A stretch of DNA of 7,213 bases. It comes from an uncultured Eubacteriales bacterium (GTDB lineage Bacteria; Bacillota_A; Clostridia; Christensenellales; Aristaeellaceae). Location: positions 1 through 7,213 of the forward strand of contig CALVKX010000105.1 of NCBI GenBank assembly GCA_944333375.1, read 5' to 3'. Both the position numbers and the translations under genes were made by a program. Each line of letters starts with the position of its first letter. Positions within the stretch are counted from its first letter, which is position 1. Shown here piece after piece: positions 1 through 5,438 of this stretch. Under the pieces are notes generated by a model. The model did not search any database, had not been told where the DNA came from, and saw only the letters and a program-made list of their open reading frames with translations.

Positions 1-741
1 CCAGTCCAGAATCACGCCGATGCCCGCCTGATGGCAACGGTCGATGAGGTTCATCAGCTCCAGCGGCGTGCCGTAGCGGGCGGTGGCGGAATAGAACCCC
101 GTCACCTGATAGCCCCAGCTCATGTCAAGGGGATGCTCCATCACGGGCAGCAGCTCGATATGCGTGTAGCCCATCTCCTGGATGTAGGGGATGAGCTCAT
201 CGGCGAACTCGCGGTAGGTGTACATGGTCCCGTCGGGATGGCGTCTCCAGGAGCCGATGTGGACCTCATAGATGTTGACGGGGCTTATATAAGGGTTGAA
301 GTCATGCCGCTTTTCCAGCCATTCCCCGTCTCCCCAGCGGTAGGTGTCCAGATCGACCAGGCGGCTGGCGTTGTTTGGCCGAAGCTCGCTGAAGAAGCCG
401 AAGGGGTCGGCCTTCATCCGCCACAGATCGTCCGCGCCCCACACGGCGTATTTATAGGTGGGGTAGCCGTCCTCCGGGACGTTTTTCCAAAGCTCCTCCT
501 CCGTCAGCCGCAGCTCCCAGGTGCCGTCATATTGCTTTTGCATGGGCGTGACACTTTTGTCCCAGTCGTTAAAGGAGCCCACCAGCGCCACATGCTTGGC
601 GTTGGGAGCCCATACGCAGAAGTGCCATTTTCGCACGTCGCCCTCGTAGCAGGGATGAGCTCCCAGCATTTCGTAGGCGCGCCGGTTTGTCCCCTGATGA
701 AAGGTATCGCGGATTTCAGCCGATGGCGCTTGATACAGCAT
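1..741 (-). CDS. glgB: 1,4-alpha-glucan (glycogen) branching enzyme, N-terminal part, cut by window edge
   Basis: Cytoplasmic enzyme that cuts alpha-1,4 glucan chains and re-attaches them as alpha-1,6 branches during glycogen synthesis. The 247 visible residues begin with a short lead, then a CBM48 beta-sandwich at about 27-112 (CVWAPNA, VGSFNDWD, YKYAVWG). The GH13 barrel follows, with YEVHIGSW at 158-165, IELLPVMEHP at 195-204, WGYQVTGFYSATARYGTP at 209-226 and VILDW at 243-247. The last is the start of GH13 conserved region I, where the window ends. The catalytic Asp and Glu of later regions are therefore outside; the family is usually 630-730 residues. The ATG at 741 is preceded by AGGAGG at 750-755 with 8 nt spacing, and no other start fits as well. 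It has its own promoter (813-841) and is separated by a terminator from the unit upstream. The truncation is only the window boundary. Confidence 0.96.
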   Translation of the reverse strand, partial: MLYQAPSAEIRDTFHQGTNRRAYEMLGAHPCYEGDVRKWHFCVWAPNAKHVALVGSFNDWDKSVTPMQKQYDGTWELRLTEEELWKNVPEDGYPTYKYAVWGADDLWRMKADPFGFFSELRPNNASRLVDLDTYRWGDGEWLEKRHDFNPYISPVNIYEVHIGSWRRHPDGTMYTYREFADELIPYIQEMGYTHIELLPVMEHPLDMSWGYQVTGFYSATARYGTPLELMNLIDRCHQAGIGVILDW

Positions 742-812
742 CGGAACTTCCTCCTAACGGCAAAAATTTGCGTTACGAAACACATTCGACTCTGTCTGAA
801 TTATCTAAAACT

Positions 813-841
813 ATTGTATTGGTTGACCGCCGGTTCGTCAA
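813..841 (-). promoter_or_regulatory. SigA-type promoter of glgB
   Basis: Read on the minus strand, TTGACG (836-841) and TACAAT (813-818) are separated by exactly 17 nt, close to the housekeeping consensus. Transcription would start near 806, giving a leader of about 65 nt before the glgB ATG. The DNA just upstream (842-872) is strikingly AT-rich for this genome and could act as an UP element. TTGAC (837-841) and GTCAA (823-827) form a 5-9-5 dyad across the -35 box and spacer, a possible operator. Confidence 0.8.
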
Positions 842-1012
842 GTCCATTTTAGAAGATTTTTCAAGATTTTTATCTGCGTTTCCGCCGCGCAGGCCATGCC
901 GCGGGCATGGGCGCAAGGGCCTTTGCGGCAAAGAAAAAACACGACAAAATGCACCGGCGCGCATCATTTGTTCGGCCTTTGCGCACCTGTTCGGTCAGAG
1001 CAAGCAGAGTAA
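842..1012. other. Intergenic DNA upstream of the glgB promoter, no gene seen
   Basis: I see no coding region with a plausible start here. Visible items are a direct repeat AAGATTTTT at 853-861 and 863-871 (10-bp period), a perfect 7-bp palindrome with 3-nt loop at 894-910 (CCATGCC/GGCATGG), and a second small hairpin at 912-927 (CGCAA/TTGCG around a short loop). Neither palindrome is followed by a T-run on the plus strand, and on the minus strand the T-rich tract lies before them, so they do not look like terminators. Their role is unknown. Confidence 0.45.
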
Positions 1013-1023
1013 AAAAGACAAAG

Positions 1024-1056
1024 AAAAAACCGGCCCCTTCGTACGAGGAGGCCGGT
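1024..1056 (-). terminator. Rho-independent terminator of the deacetylase-SSB unit
   Basis: On the minus strand a 7-bp GC-rich stem, ACCGGCC (1050-1056) with GGCCGGT (1029-1035), is followed directly by a T-run (1024-1029) and then further T-rich sequence to 1011. The 14-nt loop contains the palindrome TCGTACGA. It begins 7 nt after the stop codon of the SSB-like gene, so it should end that transcript before glgB. Confidence 0.85.
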
Positions 1057-1063
1057 GCGGCGC

Positions 1064-1768
1064 TCACGACCTGGCGCCCTGACAGTCCCTGGCGCCGGTC
1101 AGGGCGCTGGGGCTTTGCATTTGCGGCGGAAGCGAACGGAAGTCCGGACGGGGCTCCTCCCGCACGGCGTTGAGCCGGCTCACGCTCACCTCATAGGCCA
1201 CCTTGTTGAGCGAGGTGCCGTCGGGGAGCTGCTTCTGATAGGCCCGGCTCTGGAAACGTCCCACGAGCTGCACCCGGTCGCCGATTTTGAGGTTGGCGGC
1301 ATAGCGCGCGGTCCGCCCCCAGGTGATGCAGGGGATGTAGTCGCTTTTGCCGTAGGAACGGTTCACCGCCAGCATCAGGTCCGCGATCTCGCGCCCAAAG
1401 GGCGTGGTGCGGTAGCTCGGGGGCTTGCACAGCGCGCCGGTCAACTGGACGCGGTTGGGGTTTTCCTCATCCTCCTCGCAGTTGAGAATCCGCTGGGCAA
1501 AGGCGGTGATAAGCAGCCGGCCCGCGCCCTCAATGACCTTGTTGTAGCTGCGAAGCTGCCCTTCCATGCACAGCATGCTCCCGGCGGCAAGCGGCTCGTC
1601 GATGAGCAGCCGCTCGCTGATGGTGATGGGCAGAAAGTCCTCCGCCCCGCTCAGGCGCGGCACGCGCAGCGTGGTCACGTAGAATTGCTCGCCAAACAGC
1701 TCGTGTCCGAACTGAAGGCTCTGGCAGATCTGCCCCCGCAGATGGATGATGTTTCCCGTTTCTTCCAT
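1064..1768 (-). CDS. Single-stranded DNA-binding protein with two OB folds
   Basis: Predicted cytoplasmic ssDNA-binding protein of 234 residues. Two SSB-like OB domains are visible. Domain 1 is at about 6-97 (NIIHLRGQI, FYVTTLRVPRLSG, MLCMEGQLRSYN) and is diverged. Domain 2 is at about 105-200 and fits the SSB pattern better (NRVQLTGALCKPPSYRTTPFGREIADL with the family spacing, YIPCITWGRTARYAANLKIGD, VQLVGRFQSRAY). Proteins of this double-domain type are known from Clostridia. The C-terminus (ending CQGARS) lacks the acidic DDDIPF-like tip with which replicative SSBs recruit partners, so this is probably an accessory paralogue and not the main SSB. A GTG at 1777 is in frame, but GAGGTG at 1775-1780 sits 6 nt before the ATG at 1768, so I chose the ATG. 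It lies 30 nt after the deacetylase stop and is probably co-transcribed with it. Confidence 0.85.
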   Translation of the reverse strand: MEETGNIIHLRGQICQSLQFGHELFGEQFYVTTLRVPRLSGAEDFLPITISERLLIDEPLAAGSMLCMEGQLRSYNKVIEGAGRLLITAFAQRILNCEEDEENPNRVQLTGALCKPPSYRTTPFGREIADLMLAVNRSYGKSDYIPCITWGRTARYAANLKIGDRVQLVGRFQSRAYQKQLPDGTSLNKVAYEVSVSRLNAVREEPRPDFRSLPPQMQSPSALTGARDCQGARS

Positions 1769-1798
1769 GTTGCTCACCTCATGTTCATGCTTTGGTTC

Positions 1799-2671
1799 TC
1801 AGGTTGCCTTGGGATGCTGCTTGCCCTGTACGTCGATGGTGTATTCGCCCTCCAAAAGGAGCTCGCTGACGGGTATGATGGTGTAGCCCAGCCCCTGATA
1901 ATGCTCGATGACGGAGGGGAGCGCGTTGACGATGTCGTTGCTGTCGTTGTGGAAGAGCACGATGTCACCGTTATCGACGCGATGGGTGCACTGCTTGATG
2001 ATGTCCTCTGTGCCGCGGTCCTTCCAGTCCAGGCTGTCGATGCTCCACTGCACGCACTCGTAGCCCTCTGCGCGGGACACCAGCACCACGCGGTCGTTGT
2101 AGTCGCCGTAGGGCGGACGGAACAGCGTCGGGCGGACGCCTGTTAGTTTTTCCACTTTGTCGCTCATGATACGCAGCTCCTCCCGGATGTCGGACTCGGA
2201 AAGCTGGCTCATGTGCGGGTGCGTATTCGAATGATTGCCGATCTCATGCCCGCGCGCGAAGATTTCCTCGACCATCTCCGGGTACTTATCCACCCAGCCG
2301 CCCACCAGGAAGAACGTGGTCTTGACATCGTAGCGGTCCAGAATGTCCAGAATGGCGATCGTCTTATCCGCGCCCCAGGAAGCGTCGAAGCTGATGGAGA
2401 GCACCTTGTCGTCCCGCTCGACGCTGTAGACGGGCAGCTCCCGCTTTTTGGCGACCACGGCGGTGGCGTTGTCGCCCAGACCGATGGTGTAGGCCGCGCA
2501 CAGGCCCACAAGGCACAGGCCCAGGCCGGCCTGCGTGAGGGCGCGGCGCAGGCGCGGGCGCCTGAGCGTGGCCTTCAGGCGCGCGAGGGGACCGGCGCGC
2601 GCCGGCCTGGCCGTGGGCGGAGGCTGGATGAGCGCACCCTTTTCCCGGATCCGTAGAGGCTTGTTGCTCAT
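1799..2671 (-). CDS. Membrane-anchored polysaccharide deacetylase (CE4/NodB domain, PdaB-like)
   Basis: Predicted extracytoplasmic de-N-acetylase of cell-wall polysaccharide, 290 residues. A basic N-terminus (RLKATLRRPRLRR) leads into one hydrophobic segment at about 46-64, suggesting a signal anchor with the enzyme outside. The CE4 motifs occur in order: SFDASWG at 94-100, HSNTHP at 147-152, RPPYGDYND at 185-193, DSLDW at 212-216 and LFHND at 239-243. H147 and H151 match the metal-binding histidines and D97 the catalytic-base Asp. The usual second Asp of TFDD is Ala98, as in the FDxSWG variants of PdaB-like proteins, so metal binding may differ. A GTG at 2680 is in frame, but AAGGAG at 2680-2685 is spaced 8 nt from the ATG at 2671, which I prefer. 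The substrate (peptidoglycan, cortex or other) cannot be told from sequence. It leads a probable two-gene unit with the SSB-like gene. Confidence 0.88.
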   Translation of the reverse strand: MSNKPLRIREKGALIQPPPTARPARAGPLARLKATLRRPRLRRALTQAGLGLCLVGLCAAYTIGLGDNATAVVAKKRELPVYSVERDDKVLSISFDASWGADKTIAILDILDRYDVKTTFFLVGGWVDKYPEMVEEIFARGHEIGNHSNTHPHMSQLSESDIREELRIMSDKVEKLTGVRPTLFRPPYGDYNDRVVLVSRAEGYECVQWSIDSLDWKDRGTEDIIKQCTHRVDNGDIVLFHNDSNDIVNALPSVIEHYQGLGYTIIPVSELLLEGEYTIDVQGKQHPKAT

Positions 2672-2762
2672 GGGGATCACTCCTTTTCACATGTATGTAT
2701 GTGGCCGGGAGGGACGCTATGCACCGACGCACGGGAATTCCGCAAAGAAAGCCGGAAAGGGA
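2672..2762. other. Deacetylase upstream region, no confident promoter
   Basis: This stretch must contain the start signals of the deacetylase unit unless transcription reads through from upstream. Beyond the ribosome binding site at 2680-2685 I found only weak candidates, such as TTGCGG-N18-CATAGC read on the minus strand, and no near-consensus SigA promoter. The gene may be driven by an alternative sigma factor. Confidence 0.3.
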
Positions 2763-2763
2763 C

Positions 2764-2794
2764 AAAAAAAAGCCCCCTCCTGTTTCGGAGGGGG
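2764..2794 (-). terminator. Strong rho-independent terminator hairpin, copy 1
   Basis: Minus strand: an 8-bp stem, CCCCCTCC (2787-2794 strand-reversed) pairing with GGAGGGGG (2773-2780 strand-reversed), loop GAAACA, then C and eight T (2764-2771). This is a textbook intrinsic terminator for minus-strand transcription. The nearest minus-strand gene upstream is the D-2-hydroxyacid dehydrogenase, whose stop is about 210 nt away. A near-identical hairpin (copy 2, 2969-2988) lies much closer to that stop but lacks the T-run. Confidence 0.85.
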
Positions 2795-2796
2795 AT
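2771..2796 (+). repeat. Direct repeat copy 1 (terminator-type hairpin sequence)
   Basis: The 26-nt sequence starting AGCCCCCTCC and ending GGGGGAT recurs at 2967-2991 in the same orientation with a single C missing and otherwise no change. The asymmetric loop TGTTTC shows both copies face the same way, about 196 bp apart. The copies flank the inverted-repeat-bounded element at 2799-2964. Confidence 0.9.
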
Positions 2797-2798
2797 CG

Positions 2799-2964
2799 GG
2801 TTGTCGAAAAAGTTCGCCTGCGGCGACCTTTTCCGCCAAATGCTTAAGAAATGTTTGCGCCGGGGGCGCAAACTCCCCGCCCGCCCGGCGAAGCCGGGCG
2901 ATACGAATTCACTTTGGAGGGCCTGCGGGCCCTCCAAGCCTTCCAAAAGGTTTTTTTGACAGCC
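2799..2964. mobile_element. Palindrome-rich intergenic element bounded by imperfect inverted repeats (MITE/REP-like)
   Basis: Ends 2799-2811 and 2952-2964 are inverted repeats matching at 11 of 13 positions (GGTTGTCGAAAAA versus GGCTGTCAAAAAA read inward). Between them lie four perfect stem-loops: 2814-2826 (5 bp), 2853-2873 (9 bp, 3-nt loop), 2882-2900 (8 bp, GAA loop) and 2914-2937 (10 bp, TGCG loop). No credible protein is encoded, so any movement would need a transposase supplied elsewhere. The structure resembles small non-autonomous or REP-like repeats dispersed between genes. Whether it is repeated in this genome cannot be seen from one window. Confidence 0.5.
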
Positions 2965-2966
2965 TA

Positions 2967-2991
2967 AGCCCCTCCTGTTTCGGAGGGGGAT
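2967..2991 (+). repeat. Direct repeat copy 2 (terminator-type hairpin sequence)
   Basis: Second copy of the hairpin sequence, with a 7-bp stem CCCCTCC (2969-2975)/GGAGGGG (2982-2988) and loop TGTTTC. On the minus strand it starts 15 nt after the dehydrogenase stop codon, an ideal terminator position. It is followed by TTAGGCTGTC instead of a T-run, so alone it should terminate weakly. Confidence 0.85.
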
Positions 2992-3003
2992 GAAAGGGTA
3001 CTG

Positions 3004-3966
3004 TCAGCGGGAGAATACCTCGGGGTTGAGAACGTTTTTGGGGATGCGCCCAGCCAGACGGTCCAGAATTCGCTCGCTGGCGGCGCGGGCCATCTCGTTG
3101 CGCGCGTGCAGGGTGTTGCTGCCCGCGTGCGGGGTCAGAAGCACGTTGTCCAGCGAGGCAAACGCCGGGTTGATGTCCGGCTCGCCCGCGTAGACATCCA
3201 GCGCGGCACCCGCGATACGGCGGGCGCGCAGGGCGTCGATCAGCGCGTCCTCGTCCACGATGGGGCCGCGGGCGGTGTTGATGAGGTAGGCCGTGGGCTT
3301 CATCCGGGCGAGCATCTCCCGGGAGATGAGCCCCTGCGTCTGAGGCGTGTGGGGACAGTGCAAAGTGATAAAATCGCTCTGGGCCATCAGTTTCTCAAGG
3401 GGGACGCGGGTGTCGCCCAGAGCGTCGCAGGCGGGCTTGGGCGTGCGGGACGCATAGAGCACGCGCATGCCCATCAGACGGCCGAACGCCGCTACTTTTG
3501 CGCCGATGCGGCCCATGCCGACCACGCCCAAAACGGCGCCCTCCAGCGATGTACCCATGCGCAGGCCCATGCCGAACAGCTCTTTGGGAGGCCTGGTGTG
3601 CATGAGGGCGTTGAGCTCCGGGAGCCGGCGCGCCAGCGCCGTGATGAGGGCGACGGCCATTTCAGCCGTGGGCCGGGTGACGCTGTCGGGCGTGTTGACG
3701 ACTGGGATGCCGCGCTCCGTGGCGGCGGCCACGTCGATGGCGTCGTACCCGGCGCCGTAACAGACGATGAGGCGAAGCGACGGCGCCGAGGCGATCAGCC
3801 CGGCATCCAGCGCCGTACAGGCCAGCACGGCGTCCGCGGTGGGAAGCAGCGCCATGAGCTGCTGATGGGAAAAGCGTTCGCCTGGAGGGGGAATGAGCAC
3901 CTCGTGCCCCGCCAGCGCCTCAAAGCCCTCCGCGGGCACCCCGTAGGTGATGACAATTCTGGCCAT
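3004..3966 (-). CDS. D-2-hydroxyacid dehydrogenase (NAD(P)-dependent)
   Basis: Cytoplasmic oxidoreductase interconverting a 2-keto acid and a D-2-hydroxy acid (glyoxylate/hydroxypyruvate reductase-like superfamily), 320 residues, normal length. The substrate-binding part carries YGAGYDAIDV at 70-79 and NTPDSVTRPTAEMAVAL at 91-107. The Rossmann domain has GMGRIG at 150-155. The catalytic set is R233 (NTARGPIVDE), E262 (AGEP) and H280 (TPHAGS), all present. After the second Rossmann strand the sequence is YASRT with R174 where NAD enzymes usually have Asp, which hints at NADP(H) preference. The ATG at 3966 has AAGGAAGGG about 5-8 nt upstream; the frame stays open further upstream but would run into the divergent gene, so longer starts are rejected. 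The exact substrate is unknown. It is divergent from the Rieske-flavoprotein, 115 nt apart. Confidence 0.92.
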   Translation of the reverse strand: MARIVITYGVPAEGFEALAGHEVLIPPPGERFSHQQLMALLPTADAVLACTALDAGLIASAPSLRLIVCYGAGYDAIDVAAATERGIPVVNTPDSVTRPTAEMAVALITALARRLPELNALMHTRPPKELFGMGLRMGTSLEGAVLGVVGMGRIGAKVAAFGRLMGMRVLYASRTPKPACDALGDTRVPLEKLMAQSDFITLHCPHTPQTQGLISREMLARMKPTAYLINTARGPIVDEDALIDALRARRIAGAALDVYAGEPDINPAFASLDNVLLTPHAGSNTLHARNEMARAASERILDRLAGRIPKNVLNPEVFSR

Positions 3967-4081
3967 AAAACCCTTCCTTTGCTTTGCGTCCGGCACGGGC
4001 CGGGACATATTTGGCGTTTCCCCGGGATGCACAAAGGCGCGGCGGGGAAGACTGTTTCTCAAATCCTCTGGAGGCGACGGC
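3967..4081. promoter_or_regulatory. Shared divergent intergenic region of the dehydrogenase and Rieske oxidoreductase
   Basis: These 115 nt must hold start signals for both divergent genes unless other promoters are used. Ribosome binding sites are clear on both sides. I could not identify a near-consensus promoter in either direction. A small palindrome, CCGGC-ACGG-GCCGG at 3990-4003, is a candidate regulator site, with no further support. Confidence 0.3.
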
Positions 4082-5437
4082 ATGCAGCAACAGACTTTTT
4101 GGATGCGGCGTGAGCAGCAGGAATATCCCGTGCTGCGCGGCCGCCGAAGCGCGGACGCGGCGGTGGTCGGCGGCGGCCTGACGGGGCTGACCACCGCGCT
4201 GTGGCTGAGCCGCGCCGGGCTGCGCGTGGCGGTGGTGGAGGCGGCGCGGCTGGGAAGCGGCGCGTCGGGATGCTGCGCGGGGATCGTGAGCCTTGCGGGC
4301 GGTCTGTGCTATGCCCGGCTTGAGAAGCGCCGCGGCTCGCAGGCCGCGGCCGCATACGCACAGACGCAGGCGTGCGCCTTCCGGGCGGTGCGGGAGCTGG
4401 CGCGGGAGCAGGGGCCCTCCTCGGGCTGGCGGGACGCGGACGTGCGCGTGACGGCCGAGGGCGCGGACGGCGCGCAACTGCTGGAGCGGGAGGCGAAGGC
4501 CATGCGGCGGGCCGGGCTGGCGGCCACATCGGGCGCCGCGTCGCTGTGTCCCATGCCCGCCGGCGCCGCGCTGACCCTCAAGGACATGGGGACGCTCAAC
4601 CCCATGCGGTATCTGCGGCATCTGTCTGCGGAGGCGTCGCGGCTGGGGGTGAAGATCTTTGAGGAATCGCGGGTTACCTCGCTGGAGACCAACATCGTCT
4701 ATACCGAGCGCGGAAGCGTCCAGGCGCCATATATCATTATCGCCACGGGCTACCCGGTCGTCAACACGCCGGGATGGTATTTTTTAAAGATGCAGCAGCG
4801 CCAGGGCTGGCTCATGTCGCTGGAGGGCGCGGTGCGCTTTGAAGGGGTGTACATGGCGGCCGACGGACGCTATGCCCTGCGCGAACTGCGCGACGGCGCG
4901 CTGCTCATGCTTGGCGGAGGCCCCGTCGGTGCCCGCGGAAACCGCGCGGTGCGCGAAACCTTTCTTCGCCGCTATGCGCCGGCGCTGGGCTGCCGCCAGC
5001 CGGCGGGCATATACGGCGGGGTGGAATGTGTCACGGCCGACGGCCTGCCCTTCATCGGCCCGTACAGCCGCAAAACGCCCAACCTGTTTGTGGCCACGGG
5101 CTACGGCGGGCGGGGGCTGGTGGGAAGCATGGCGGCGGCGCAGGCGATCAGCGCGCGCATCCTGGGGCTGCCGGGCGAGGGGTATGAGATCTATTCCGGG
5201 CAGCGCGGCGCGCTGCCGCCGCGCCTGCTGATGGAGATGGCGGGCCGGTTTGCGGGCGGGCTGGCGGCAAGGCCGTGGGCGCCGCGATGCCCGCACCTGG
5301 GATGCCGCCTGGTGTACGACGCGCAGGCCCGCATCTGGGAATGTCCCTGCCACGGCTCGCGCTTTGACGACATCGGGCGCGTGCTGACGGGCCCTGCCGT
5401 GCACGACGCGCAGGTCCGGCGCGGAAAGCGGGGATAG
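4082..5437 (+). CDS. FAD-dependent oxidoreductase (DAO family) with C-terminal Rieske [2Fe-2S] domain
   Basis: Predicted soluble flavoprotein of 451 residues, with no signal peptide or membrane segment seen. The N-terminal FAD-binding Rossmann motif is VVGGGLTGL with G30, G32 and G35, and E53 ends the second strand (VAVVEA). The DAO-type body continues through IIIATGYP at about 218-225, TADGLPFIGP at 318-327 and ATGYGGRGLVGSM at 338-350. The C-terminus is a complete Rieske motif: CPHLGC at 403-408 and CPCHGS at 421-426, spacing C-x-H-x15-C-x2-H. Cluster ligands are C403, H405, C421 and H424, with C408 and C423 placed for the usual disulfide. The architecture matches Bacillus YhfW-type proteins, whose substrate I do not know; this one is shorter, with only about 25 residues after the Rieske motif. 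The ATG at 4082 has GGAGG at 4070-4074, spaced 7 nt. The frame is open further upstream, but that would overlap the divergent gene. Confidence 0.9.
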   Translation: MQQQTFWMRREQQEYPVLRGRRSADAAVVGGGLTGLTTALWLSRAGLRVAVVEAARLGSGASGCCAGIVSLAGGLCYARLEKRRGSQAAAAYAQTQACAFRAVRELAREQGPSSGWRDADVRVTAEGADGAQLLEREAKAMRRAGLAATSGAASLCPMPAGAALTLKDMGTLNPMRYLRHLSAEASRLGVKIFEESRVTSLETNIVYTERGSVQAPYIIIATGYPVVNTPGWYFLKMQQRQGWLMSLEGAVRFEGVYMAADGRYALRELRDGALLMLGGGPVGARGNRAVRETFLRRYAPALGCRQPAGIYGGVECVTADGLPFIGPYSRKTPNLFVATGYGGRGLVGSMAAAQAISARILGLPGEGYEIYSGQRGALPPRLLMEMAGRFAGGLAARPWAPRCPHLGCRLVYDAQARIWECPCHGSRFDDIGRVLTGPAVHDAQVRRGKRG

Positions 5438-5438
5438 G

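Noticed and set aside
1055..2146. Long plus-strand frame of 363 codons opposite the SSB-like and deacetylase genes
   Set aside because: Antisense shadow of two well-supported genes in GC-rich DNA; no recognizable family and no good start signal.
2694..2722. Possible sporulation-type promoter (GCATA-N16-CATACATA) before the deacetylase
   Set aside because: Spacing is short for a SigG promoter and the implied transcript start would almost coincide with the ribosome binding site.
2914..2957. Plus-strand terminator formed by the 10-bp stem and the T-run at 2951-2957
   Set aside because: The T-run begins 13 nt after the stem and there is no plus-strand gene upstream to terminate; it is better seen as part of the repeat element.
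2699..2959. 86-codon plus-strand reading frame through the hairpin element
   Set aside because: It lies across repeats and palindromes, is rich in Lys/Arg/Pro without domain character and has no suitable ribosome binding site; it is explained by the repeat.
3106..4113. Long plus-strand frame of 335 codons opposite the dehydrogenase
   Set aside because: The minus-strand product is an unmistakable dehydrogenase with all catalytic residues; this frame is its shadow.
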